A DNA stretch of 12,347 bases from Promethearchaeota archaeon (GCA_016839865.1 JAEOTN010000132.1:1-12347); one strand, 5' to 3'; shown: positions 1 through 6,847, numbered from the stretch's first letter. The notes: generated from the letters alone by a model not told the origin. Translations and numbers: made by a program.

Positions 1-432
1 AGTGATTTGCAGAGAATGTGGTTCTTTGGAAAGAAAGAAGATGTTCCAGAGGAGTTAAAACATGCATTTGAAACGATTGTAAATGGTATTCAACTGGGCG
101 CTGATGCTATTAAACCTGGAGTAATAGGTTACGAAGTCGATAAAATAGTTAGAGAATACCAAATTTCTCGTGGATATGATGAATTTATACACGGATTGGG
201 TCACCAAGTAGGACGTATGGCTCATGATGGAGGCGGAGGTTTATTTCCAAGATGGGAAAGATACGGGGAAGGACCGGAAATAGAGTTAGAAGTAGGACAA
301 GTCTTCACCATTGAGCCCAGTCTCAAAACTAAAAATCACGGAAATGTCGCATTAGAAGAGATGGTTGTTGTGACAGAAGACGGATGTGAGTTTCTTGTAC
401 CACCCGTGAAGGATTTTATTTATATCGAGTGA
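1..432 (+). CDS. M24 family metallopeptidase (Xaa-Pro dipeptidase/creatinase type), 3' part
   Basis: The reading frame is open from base 1 to a TGA at 430-432, so only the C-terminal 143 residues are present; the N-terminal domain and first catalytic segment lie upstream. What remains is the second half of the pita-bread fold. The window starts with SDLQR, whose Asp (residue 2) matches the second metal-binding Asp of the family's SDxTR motif. The metal-binding His is in GLGHQVG (H68), and the two metal Glu are in FTIEPS (E105) and in ALEEMVVVTEDG (E119). Enzymes of this family remove residues next to proline, using two divalent metals. Four of the five expected ligands are seen; the first Asp is outside the window. 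Whether it is a dipeptidase, an aminopeptidase P or a creatinase-like hydrolase cannot be decided. About 167 bp of non-coding sequence follow before the next gene. Confidence 0.93.
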   Translation, partial: SDLQRMWFFGKKEDVPEELKHAFETIVNGIQLGADAIKPGVIGYEVDKIVREYQISRGYDEFIHGLGHQVGRMAHDGGGGLFPRWERYGEGPEIELEVGQVFTIEPSLKTKNHGNVALEEMVVVTEDGCEFLVPPVKDFIYIE

Positions 433-599
433 TGTTGCTTCATTCGTCAATTTGTATATAATTTCCGATATTTACCCTTTTGTTGAGAAAATAATATTTT
501 ATTTCTTCTGAATTTGAATCAGAAATTGACCAGTAGATAGAAATAGATGAAAAATCATAATTCTGATGGAATAAATGCATTGGAGTTGGAAAATAAGAT

Positions 600-995
600 T
601 TGGCATTACCAGTTTTCATTTGGATTTGTGCTCTGTATATGATAGGGCGTAATATTCCTTCTCTATTCCTCAAAATCAGGGATCTCGTCAATTCTGAGAG
701 ACGTAAACAATGGATTGAAAGTTCTAGCAAACTTTTTACGGTTGTTGTACTAATTTTAACAGCAATTGCAGGATTAGTGTCTGGAATTGCATTGCTTTTT
801 CAAAATGTAATCTTTGGATATTATCTATTCATTATAGTTTCAGGAATGATGATTTACAGCTATTTTGTCTATGCGGGAACTTGTTTGGAAGAAAAGAAAA
901 GGTTTTTATTTGGATTGTGTTTATGTGTTATTATATTTACATCAATACTAGCGGGATTAATGAGTTTCTACCTAGCAACGGGAGTAATAGATTGA
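600..995 (+). CDS. Small multi-pass membrane protein of unknown function
   Basis: A 131-residue frame rich in hydrophobic residues; no family recognised. Segments likely to span the membrane are about residues 47-67 (TVVVLILTAIAGLVSGIALL), 70-93 and 102-128. A shorter hydrophobic stretch (about 3-16) sits before the basic loop KIRDLVNSERRKQW. The start is uncertain: TTG at 600 directly follows an in-frame TAA (594-596), with weak GGAG at 582-585; the first ATG is at 639, which would drop the N-terminal hydrophobic stretch. A short frame from ATG 547 ends in frame 1 at about 640, so a lost N-terminal part through an indel is possible but not shown. It converges on the TetR-type gene (50-bp gap) and its role is unknown. 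Confidence 0.6.
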   Translation: MALPVFIWICALYMIGRNIPSLFLKIRDLVNSERRKQWIESSSKLFTVVVLILTAIAGLVSGIALLFQNVIFGYYLFIIVSGMMIYSYFVYAGTCLEEKKRFLFGLCLCVIIFTSILAGLMSFYLATGVID

Positions 996-1045
996 TAGTA
1001 TTAAGAAATGACATTTTAATCATTAGCGGAACTTATACTCAATCA

Positions 1046-1975
1046 TTAACCCATGGAAAGACAGTGGTCTATTTGACTAAACAATAGTCTATCAAATTTT
1101 TCCTCAATTTCATGTCGAAAGGATTTCCATTCATCTTCAGATTTTTGAAATCCTTCTTTCATCTGATCATTTAGTATACGTTGACTATACTCAAATCCTT
1201 CAATAACATTCCCTTGAACTACACCAAAAATAAAATAGGTAAACTGAAGAGGGTCTTCGATTACGATGTCTCCGTTCTCTTTAGCTTTGTCGATTAATTG
1301 AACTACTTTATTGAGAGTTTTTTTCTCTTCGAAATTTTCTTCAAAAATTCCAACAGCTGGGGCGTCATTTTCTTTTTCTACTTTAGGTGGAGGGGGAGCT
1401 TGAGTAAAAAACATCATTTTATGCCTTGGATAATTGGCTCTAGAGAACTTTACAAAATTCTTTATTATCGCTTTTAAAAGTCCAATAGCATTTTCTCCGC
1501 TGTTTTGAATGATATTGCTAATTATTTCATCCAAATCATTAAAATGTCTTTGAGTAATTGCGTACCAAAGATCACGTTTACTATCAACATATGCATAAAG
1601 ATTTCCGACAGTCATTCCACATGTTCTAGCTAGTTTTCGCATTGAAAAATCCCGAGCTTCCTTACTTGTAAATAAATCTGTCCCATTATGAATAATGAGT
1701 TCCATAGTATCATGTTTCTTTTTCTCAGAACGAGATCGTGTATTATCAATCCAGACTAACTGTTCTTCGTCAATGATTTTTAATTCATGAAATTTGTATG
1801 TTTTGCTTGCAAAGAAATTATGGGAAATCTCTTCAAGATTTATCTCGGTATTTGAATTGGTGACTTTAGCTTTCTTTTTGTCGACATATATTGTAATGTA
1901 TGGAGAATCACGCTGTTTTTTCTCAATGTCATAAGGTCCGTAGACTTTTACAATTTTTTCAGTCAAATTCAACAC
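1046..1975 (-). CDS. TetR/AcrR-type transcriptional regulator with an N-terminal extension
   Basis: Residues about 84-145 form a TetR-type DNA-binding domain: a first helix (HDTMELIIHNGTDLFTS), then the helix-turn-helix FSMRKLARTCGMTVGNLYAY (110-129) and the usual VDSKRDLWYAIT ending. Residues 150-309 are helical and fit the ligand-binding/dimer domain, interrupted by a proline run (APPPPK, 193-198). Most TetR proteins start within about 20 residues of helix 1; here about 83 residues precede it, alternating hydrophobic and charged in a way that suggests beta-strands (PYITIYVD, KAKVTN). No good internal start exists: M91 lies inside helix 1. The start is GTG at 1975 (TTG at 1972 is an alternative), preceded by a TATA-like TATTATTTAA at about 1991-2000 and no Shine-Dalgarno. 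Ligand and targets are unknown; 64 bp separate it from the gene upstream, enough for its own promoter. Confidence 0.85.
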   Translation of the reverse strand: MLNLTEKIVKVYGPYDIEKKQRDSPYITIYVDKKKAKVTNSNTEINLEEISHNFFASKTYKFHELKIIDEEQLVWIDNTRSRSEKKKHDTMELIIHNGTDLFTSKEARDFSMRKLARTCGMTVGNLYAYVDSKRDLWYAITQRHFNDLDEIISNIIQNSGENAIGLLKAIIKNFVKFSRANYPRHKMMFFTQAPPPPKVEKENDAPAVGIFEENFEEKKTLNKVVQLIDKAKENGDIVIEDPLQFTYFIFGVVQGNVIEGFEYSQRILNDQMKEGFQKSEDEWKSFRHEIEEKFDRLLFSQIDHCLSMG

Positions 1976-2039
1976 GAATAGATCTTGATGTTAAATAATA
2001 ATACTCTAGAAATATGGGTGAAAAATAAGATTATAGATT

Positions 2040-2387
2040 TCAATCTAGCCTGTGTTTCTTCTTCTGTTCAGAAATGAATTCTCTTAGCTTGGTTAGAACT
2101 AGGACATTTTCAAACTTATTTTCGTCATATGAAGCGGTATCTAAGTCTCGTTCCACGATTTCAAAGAGTCTTTTGAATAATTCTTCATTATCAATAGCTC
2201 TACCATGAGCTCCTTTAACAAGAGACTGTTTTTCTTTAAGATATTTGATAGTTTTTGCGAATTTTGCTTGCATACCCCCCCTACCAGCTGGAGCTTCATA
2301 TATTATTCGTTGTAATTCCTCGATGAAGTGATCGTAGTCATCAGCTTCAAAACGATTATCAGGGGATAGTGGATCAAAACCAGACAT
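2040..2387 (-). CDS. Small soluble hypothetical protein
   Basis: I do not recognise a family. From ATG 2387 it is 115 residues starting MSGFDPLSPDNRF; it is charged, mostly helical in character and has no membrane segment or signal. Notable stretches are DDYDHFIEELQRIIYEAP, a Gly-rich turn AGRGG, and a Lys-rich C-terminus EFISEQKKKHRLD. The same frame extends to an ATG at 2444, one base after the TGA of the upstream hydrolase gene (TGAAATG), adding 19 hydrophobic residues (FIIRFIFFIY). That close spacing would allow translational coupling, but the extra segment holds Arg and Asn and looks like a poor anchor, so I prefer 2387. It is probably transcribed together with the membrane hydrolase; a functional link is only inferred from position. 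Confidence 0.65.
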   Translation of the reverse strand: MSGFDPLSPDNRFEADDYDHFIEELQRIIYEAPAGRGGMQAKFAKTIKYLKEKQSLVKGAHGRAIDNEELFKRLFEIVERDLDTASYDENKFENVLVLTKLREFISEQKKKHRLD

Positions 2388-2445
2388 GTGTATAACAGTA
2401 TTGTAAATGAAGAAAATAAATCTGATTATGAATGAAGGGTCCATT

Positions 2446-4257
2446 TCATGGGAAATTTGGGAAAAACCAATAGCATGTTGAATAGAAAAATATCAAGACT
2501 AAAGCATTGAGAACTGCAATTCCCGCAATATTTCTACGCAAATGATAATAAACTCCATAAGTGAAACTACTGACCAACTGTACAATACATAAGGCTAATG
2601 TATTAAACGTAAACGGAACTGCTATGAATACAAACATATTGAATAAAAAATGAACTAGTCCAATAAATAGAACCTTCCACCTTAGTTTGATAGTATCTTG
2701 CTCTTGCAATGTTAGTTCTTTGTGAGTCCTCTTCAGGATTTTTTCATCTAAGAATTTTCGCGTTGCTTTTGAGGATTTTGATAATGGATCTAATAGTGAA
2801 TCAGGAAAAAGAGGTATCCACATTTTCCATAATACTATACTACTTATTCCCACCCACAATGTGATAAAAATCGATGCATACAATACATTGATTGCATAAT
2901 GAGGATAAATTACGAAGGAGTGGAATCCAAGTGTATACACAATAAAAATCCCTAACAATAGTATTGCAAATCCACTCCCAAAGAGTATTCCTTTATAGTC
3001 TACTTTGAACTTAAGTTTCGTAGTTAGTATCGAAAAGATCAGGACTAATCCCAAGAATAATGATGGAATTAGATAAATCAAATTCATCTTATATCTACTA
3101 AAACTGCTGTTTATTAATTGAGCAGTCCCCAATCCTATGAATATTAACAATGGTACTCCTAAAAATGGGATTAATTTTTTAACGACAGGTCTTTTTTCAA
3201 GATTATATTTCTCTAAAAATCGTTTTCCCAGTGAATTTAATTCAATGGGACTATTTTTTTCTTCACCACCCAATCTCCCAAAATAGTGAATTCCACTAAA
3301 TGCACTACCAAACAATCCAATTATCGTCAGAATTAAAGACATTGTAAATACTTGTGATCGATAGAAATATTCATCAGTGATTTCGTCTGTAGGCAATCCC
3401 AGTGAATTTTCGATCCAGTTTATTGTAGTCCTCATAACGCAATCCCACATCAAACCATGAGGATATTCCTTCATACGACTGAGTGGTTGATATTCGCATG
3501 TACTGTCGTTTAAGATTAAAAGTTCACACTGCGTCTTATTATGAATCGCATACGCATGCGAAACATTTACAATTGGGTCGTCCACGTGATGTATAGCTAA
3601 TAGATTTTGGGGATTGGTAGGAGTTAAGTGACTATATGGTGCAGTTTCATTAAATTCCTCAATTAACGTTTGATTAGATACATCAAGATCGGGATTAAAT
3701 AGGGTAAAAATATCAGAAAATCTCTCAATTAATTCCACTGAATAATACACTGGGCTTGCCCAGGTAACTGATGCCATTATTCGAGTATCGTTTAATCCGA
3801 GGGTTGTCAATCCTCCAGCACTATGTCCTACCACAGCTAAGCGAGAAGTATTAGCTACATCGTCTAGATAATCGAATACATACTCAATCGCATCTTTACC
3901 ATCCTGATAAGCTTTAGGACCAAACACTCCATCTGCTTCTCCATGTCCATGTAAATCTACAGAAAGAACAATAAATCCGCGCCTACAAAACTCCATCGGA
4001 ACTCGAGCGTCCAAATCTTTTTGCATTTCAAGACCATGAATGTATACTACTATGGGTGGAGAGGAATATGAGGAATATTTTGGATAATACACATTACCAA
4101 CGATGGGTTGGTCATTGTCAGGATATTTTGCTGTAAATCTATCAACTTTCGCATAAGATGTATGAAAAGTTACTGCTGAAATGATAATTCCAGAAACCAT
4201 CAAAAGAATTGGTAGTATATATAAAACGTGAACGATATTCGCCCAAACTTTTCTCAT
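2446..4257 (-). CDS. Membrane-anchored alpha/beta hydrolase with C-terminal multi-pass domain
   Basis: Starts at ATG 4257 (603 residues; TTG 4281 would add 8). Residues about 9-30 form an uncleaved anchor after the basic MRK. Next comes an alpha/beta-hydrolase domain of about 230 residues: oxyanion motif YIHG, DLHGHGEADG, nucleophile elbow GHSAGG (S146), acid in HHVDDPIV (D226 or D227) and catalytic His in YPHGLMW (H267). About eight further hydrophobic spans follow (roughly 301-323, 361-382, 393-412, 423-445, 455-477, 527-549, 551-569, 575-594). Seven NxS/T sequons fall in residues 136-250, fitting an outward-facing, glycosylated domain. An esterase, lipase or peptidase activity is likely; the substrate is unknown. 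The long membrane region fused to the hydrolase is unusual. A TATA-like element at about 4282-4292 fits a leaderless start at 4257. Confidence 0.85.
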   Translation of the reverse strand: MRKVWANIVHVLYILPILLMVSGIIISAVTFHTSYAKVDRFTAKYPDNDQPIVGNVYYPKYSSYSSPPIVVYIHGLEMQKDLDARVPMEFCRRGFIVLSVDLHGHGEADGVFGPKAYQDGKDAIEYVFDYLDDVANTSRLAVVGHSAGGLTTLGLNDTRIMASVTWASPVYYSVELIERFSDIFTLFNPDLDVSNQTLIEEFNETAPYSHLTPTNPQNLLAIHHVDDPIVNVSHAYAIHNKTQCELLILNDSTCEYQPLSRMKEYPHGLMWDCVMRTTINWIENSLGLPTDEITDEYFYRSQVFTMSLILTIIGLFGSAFSGIHYFGRLGGEEKNSPIELNSLGKRFLEKYNLEKRPVVKKLIPFLGVPLLIFIGLGTAQLINSSFSRYKMNLIYLIPSLFLGLVLIFSILTTKLKFKVDYKGILFGSGFAILLLGIFIVYTLGFHSFVIYPHYAINVLYASIFITLWVGISSIVLWKMWIPLFPDSLLDPLSKSSKATRKFLDEKILKRTHKELTLQEQDTIKLRWKVLFIGLVHFLFNMFVFIAVPFTFNTLALCIVQLVSSFTYGVYYHLRRNIAGIAVLNALVLIFFYSTCYWFFPNFP

Positions 4258-4291
4258 ATAAATTGGGAATTGTTTAACCAATTATTAAGAA

Positions 4292-4313
4292 TTACGCTCG
4301 GATTTTTACGCTC
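4292..4313 (-). promoter_or_regulatory. Direct repeat upstream of the hydrolase TATA-like box
   Basis: TTACGCTC occurs at 4292-4299 and again at 4306-4313 (GAGCGTAA twice when read on the gene's strand), with a 14-bp period. It sits just upstream of the TATA-like stretch CTTAATAATT (about 4282-4291) of the membrane hydrolase gene, where an archaeal activator would be expected to bind. The repeat is exact over 8 bp; the regulatory role is inferred. Confidence 0.4.
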
Positions 4314-4314
4314 A

Positions 4315-4325
4315 ACAAAAAAATA
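4315..4325 (-). terminator. T-tract terminator of the GTPase-TrmB operon
   Basis: Just past the TAA (4335-4337) of the TrmB-like gene, the - strand reads TTATTTTTTTG (seven T at 4317-4323). Archaeal RNA polymerase terminates on such T-rich stretches without a hairpin. The following hydrolase gene then needs its own promoter, which fits the TATA-like box and direct repeat seen next to it. Confidence 0.5.
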
Positions 4326-4334
4326 AGTAAGAAT

Positions 4335-5264
4335 TTATAATGAAGCTAAAATTTGGTAGAAATTATACTCTTGTTTCGACTTTCCATTTCGTCTAACAGG
4401 ATTAGCTCCATTAAACAATTCGTTAAATTTATTCGAAAACACTTCAACTATCTCTTTTGGACTAGATATAAAACACCCGATTAAATTATCTCCAGAAGGA
4501 TCGAAACTGGGTTGGATGAGCACGGATTGGTCTTTTAGAACGAAATTACTAAATTGTTTCTTTGTATGTCGCAAATCAAAATTCAGATTAGAATTTAGAA
4601 GATCTCCAAGGGATGGAATTAATTCTTTATGATTTTCAAACAAATCATCTATTTGTTTCAAGTAATCGTCGCTGACCAATATTTTAAACTTATTATTCTT
4701 AATTATACGAGAAATGTTCTCGTTAAATTCGTCAGAAAACTTCTTTATCGCGTCAAAAGTTCGATTGTAATCATATTTATAGAAAATTCCATGTGCAATC
4801 CAAGATTCTTCCACTGAAATAAGCGTAAAGAATTCACTCTCTAAATCCAAATCTGGTGTTACAAATGATACGAATTCTACTGGAACTTGCGGAGTTTTGA
4901 CTAATTTATAAGCTTTGAACATTTTCTCCATAGATTCATGACAATATTTAATTTTTGAGGAAGCATCCACTTGGATTTTGTTAATCTTTGTTTGGATCAG
5001 TTTTTCCCAAGAATCTAAAGGATCCATCAACTGGATTTTCATGGGGCGATAGTAAATCTGAATCAATCCCAATTCCTTTAAGACGGAGTTAATTTTGTAA
5101 ATTCGCTTGTCTTTTAAATCTAGGGCTTCTACTAAGATATTCAAATCTTCAACTATGGGATTTTTGAGTAAAAAATCATAGACTTGCTCAATACCTTTTT
5201 CTACAATATTTATTGATTCGAACAAGTCAATTAGGGAGGAAAATGGCAGGTTCTCGTGCTCCAT
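4335..5264 (-). CDS. TrmB-like winged-helix regulator with degenerate PLD-like sensor domain
   Basis: 309 residues. Residues about 21-85 look like the TrmB winged helix: helices in VYDFLLKNPIVEDLNILVEAL, a recognition-helix region around KDKRIYKINSVLKELGLI, then a wing (IQIYYRPMKIQLMDP). A helix follows (about 86-122). The C-terminal part (about 150-290) has the alternating pattern of the PLD-like TrmB effector domain, ending FVLKDQSVLIQPSFDPSGDN and FISSPKEIVEVFSNKFNELF. No HKD catalytic motif is visible, as expected of a sensor rather than an enzyme. TrmB proteins sense sugars or other metabolites in archaea; here the ligand is unknown. ATG 5264 has a strong Shine-Dalgarno (AGGAGAGG, 8 nt upstream) inside the end of the GTPase gene, 3 nt away, so the two are co-translated. 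Family call is by pattern, without alignment. Confidence 0.75.
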   Translation of the reverse strand: MEHENLPFSSLIDLFESINIVEKGIEQVYDFLLKNPIVEDLNILVEALDLKDKRIYKINSVLKELGLIQIYYRPMKIQLMDPLDSWEKLIQTKINKIQVDASSKIKYCHESMEKMFKAYKLVKTPQVPVEFVSFVTPDLDLESEFFTLISVEESWIAHGIFYKYDYNRTFDAIKKFSDEFNENISRIIKNNKFKILVSDDYLKQIDDLFENHKELIPSLGDLLNSNLNFDLRHTKKQFSNFVLKDQSVLIQPSFDPSGDNLIGCFISSPKEIVEVFSNKFNELFNGANPVRRNGKSKQEYNFYQILASL

Positions 5265-5267
5265 TTA

Positions 5268-5861
5268 TTATTCCTCTCCTATGATGATCGGGGGTTTTGT
5301 ATCAGGGTTTTTGTCTTCCTGCTCAAGTTTACGCATTCTGGCTACCATAAGACGGGCAATTGTTTCAAAGGTACTATCAATATTGATTCCCGTTTTTGCG
5401 GAAGTTTCTGCAAAACCTGTGAATCCCGATCGTTTAGCAACTTCAATTCCATGTTCGGTTGAGATTGAACGTTTGTCTACTAAATCAATTTTATTTCCCA
5501 CAAGCATGATAGGGACATCTCTTCCACAACGTTCTTTCACAATGTACGTCCAACTGTGGTGGGAATTTAATGTGGAAGGTCTTGTAACATCGTACATGAA
5601 AATACAACCATGACTACCAAGACAAAGAGTTGGAACCATGATACGGAACCGATCTTCTCCTCCAAAGTCCCAAATCTGTAATTTAACACTTTTACCTTCT
5701 ATCATGATTTCTTGTTTAATGAAGAATTGTATTCCCACCGTTAAGCGAATGTCTGGTGTGAACACATTTTCGATGTAATGCTTGGATAGCGAGGTTTTCC
5801 CAACTGCAGCATCTCCCAGCATCAATATCTTAAAGATATAATCGGGTTCCGTGTTTGTCAT
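5268..5861 (-). CDS. Ras-superfamily small GTPase, Rab-like
   Basis: A complete 197-residue small GTPase. G1/P-loop is GDAAVGKTS (16-24), the G2 threonine is T41 in LTVGIQF (compare Rab PTIGVDF), G3 is WDFGGEDRF (64-72), G4 is NKID (123-126) and G5 is ETSAK (152-156). The pattern is closest to Rab/Ras rather than Arf or bacterial MglA. At the position of Ras Gln61 there is Glu (E69). There is no C-terminal Cys for prenylation; the tail is acidic (PIIIGEE), so membrane attachment, if any, must occur by another route. Such eukaryote-like GTPases are expanded in Asgard archaea. ATG 5861 is supported by the canonical N-terminus. The gene heads an operon with the TrmB-like regulator; no GAP, GEF or roadblock/longin partner lies in this window. 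Confidence 0.94.
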   Translation of the reverse strand: MTNTEPDYIFKILMLGDAAVGKTSLSKHYIENVFTPDIRLTVGIQFFIKQEIMIEGKSVKLQIWDFGGEDRFRIMVPTLCLGSHGCIFMYDVTRPSTLNSHHSWTYIVKERCGRDVPIMLVGNKIDLVDKRSISTEHGIEVAKRSGFTGFAETSAKTGINIDSTFETIARLMVARMRKLEQEDKNPDTKPPIIIGEE

Positions 5862-5883
5862 GCTTGTTTATCTCTTTACGAGT

Positions 5884-5911
5884 ATCCTAAATAATCCTAA
5901 TATATTTTAAA
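5884..5911 (-). promoter_or_regulatory. TATA box and tandem repeat of the GTPase operon
   Basis: On the - strand, TTTAAAATATATT (5911-5899) is a good archaeal TATA box 38-50 bp before ATG 5861. It is followed immediately by two exact copies of TTAGGAT (5900-5894 and 5890-5884) with a 10-bp period, lying between TATA box and the expected transcription start near 5880. That position suits a repressor site; binding is inferred. The remainder of the 185-bp divergent gap holds the promoter of the opposite gene. Confidence 0.5.
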
Positions 5912-5971
5912 GATGTTTCTTCCTTAATATGCTGTTGTGAATACGAATATCATCCATAATGGGAGGAAGCG

Positions 5972-5984
5972 AATCTTTATATCA
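5972..5984 (+). promoter_or_regulatory. TATA-like box for the 6047 membrane protein gene
   Basis: The stretch GAATCTTTATATC (5972-5984) resembles a BRE-TATA pair. Transcription starting about 25 bp further on would leave a leader of roughly 40 nt that contains the Shine-Dalgarno AAGGAG (6031-6036), 10 nt before ATG 6047. The gene is thus one of the few here with a leader and a ribosome binding site. Confidence 0.4.
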
Positions 5985-6046
5985 GCGATTCCCCATAAAA
6001 AAAGCAGAGAGTTTGTTACTATTAACTCGCAAGGAGTCAAAAAAAG

Positions 6047-6847
6047 ATGATAACATGGATATTAGCAATTTTCCTACTGATTTGGATATTTGTCCAGCGA
6101 TTGCTGAAGAAAAAGAAAATCGTGGGAGTTCCTCTAGGACTTCCTGAAGGAACGGTACGTGCATGTATTGCCTTATTAATTGTAACTTTTCCCTTGAACC
6201 AATTAATAATGAGCCAATTAAATGCATCACTCTTCCCCATAACAATTCAAGAATGGTTTGTAAATACACTCTTCGTAGTAGTAGCGTTTTATTTTGAAGC
6301 ACGTGCTTATGAGAAATCTATTCGACAATTACTGAAAGAAGTAAAAGATCCTGCAAGATACAAAAAGTCAAAGGATGAAATGCCTCTATATTGGCCTAGA
6401 TTCACTGTTCGGATTACAATTTTCACTTTCTTAATCCTAACTGCGGTGTTAGTTGGAGCGGGGATATTCTCTGAAACTCTAGATTTTTCCAGCACATCTT
6501 CCATATTAACTGAATTAATTTTCATTGTGTTCTTCTTTATCATAGGTCTTCTCATTAGGAGACTCCATCAACGTCAGTTAAAGAGAAAAATTCGTCGGAG
6601 ATTAGGTAAACATGATGGTTCTCATGAGGAATTGATTGAAGTATTGGAGGAAAAAGAACGAAAAAGTGGTAGAATAACTGAGACCTTTCTTGCATTCATT
6701 ATGCTTGGTATATTGTTAAGTGTACTGATTTTCTATACAATAGACTGGAACTATGATCTATTCCTGATTCCTCTAATTAATATTCAAGTTAGCGTTAGAA
6801 TGGGAATGGTATTACTGCTTAACGTTTACTTTGGTTACCGTCAGTAA
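6047..6847 (+). CDS. Multi-pass membrane protein with GLPEGTVR motif
   Basis: 266 residues, function unknown. Hydrophobic segments: 2-18, 38-56, 70-85, 120-141, 153-171, 211-231 and 236-260. The first membrane segment is followed by a basic stretch (QRLLKKKK) and then GVPLGLPEGTVRACIALLIV (27-46); a GLPxGTVRA-type motif leading into a hydrophobic helix is, as I recall, found in other uncharacterised prokaryotic membrane proteins. Cytoplasmic loops are strongly basic or charged: YKKSKDEMP (105-113) and HQRQLKRKIRRRLGKHD (174-190), followed by an acidic helix EELIEVLEEKERK. The start ATG 6047 has a clear AAGGAG. It is divergent from the GTPase operon and may share regulation through the 185-bp gap. 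It ends 11 bp before the end of the opposing coiled-coil gene. No catalytic signature is seen. Confidence 0.85.
   Translation: MITWILAIFLLIWIFVQRLLKKKKIVGVPLGLPEGTVRACIALLIVTFPLNQLIMSQLNASLFPITIQEWFVNTLFVVVAFYFEARAYEKSIRQLLKEVKDPARYKKSKDEMPLYWPRFTVRITIFTFLILTAVLVGAGIFSETLDFSSTSSILTELIFIVFFFIIGLLIRRLHQRQLKRKIRRRLGKHDGSHEELIEVLEEKERKSGRITETFLAFIMLGILLSVLIFYTIDWNYDLFLIPLINIQVSVRMGMVLLLNVYFGYRQ

Noticed and set aside
506..524. Inverted repeat TTCTGA-N7-TCAGAA in the 433-599 gap
   Set aside because: Arms of 6 bp with a 7-nt loop are expected by chance in AT-rich DNA, and it is not placed next to a clear promoter or stop.
440..730. Open frame of 96 codons on the - strand
   Set aside because: It overlaps the hydrophobic + strand gene, its translation has no recognisable pattern, and the stretch it alone covers is AT-rich and looks intergenic.
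2034..2047. Inverted repeat TAGATT-TC-AATCTA
   Set aside because: It spans the stop codon of the small hypothetical gene, the loop is only 2 nt, and no T-tract follows, so it is not a convincing terminator or operator.
4629..4817. + strand open frame inside the TrmB-like gene
   Set aside because: Composition and position fit a shadow of the real - strand gene; no independent start signal or family pattern.
5281..5613. + strand open frame of 110 codons opposite the small GTPase
   Set aside because: It lies wholly within the GTPase gene, which has all five G motifs; the opposite frame is an antisense shadow.
5982..6302. - strand open frame over the 6047 membrane protein gene
   Set aside because: Antisense shadow of a gene with a clear ribosome binding site and membrane-protein pattern; it would also cover the divergent promoter region.
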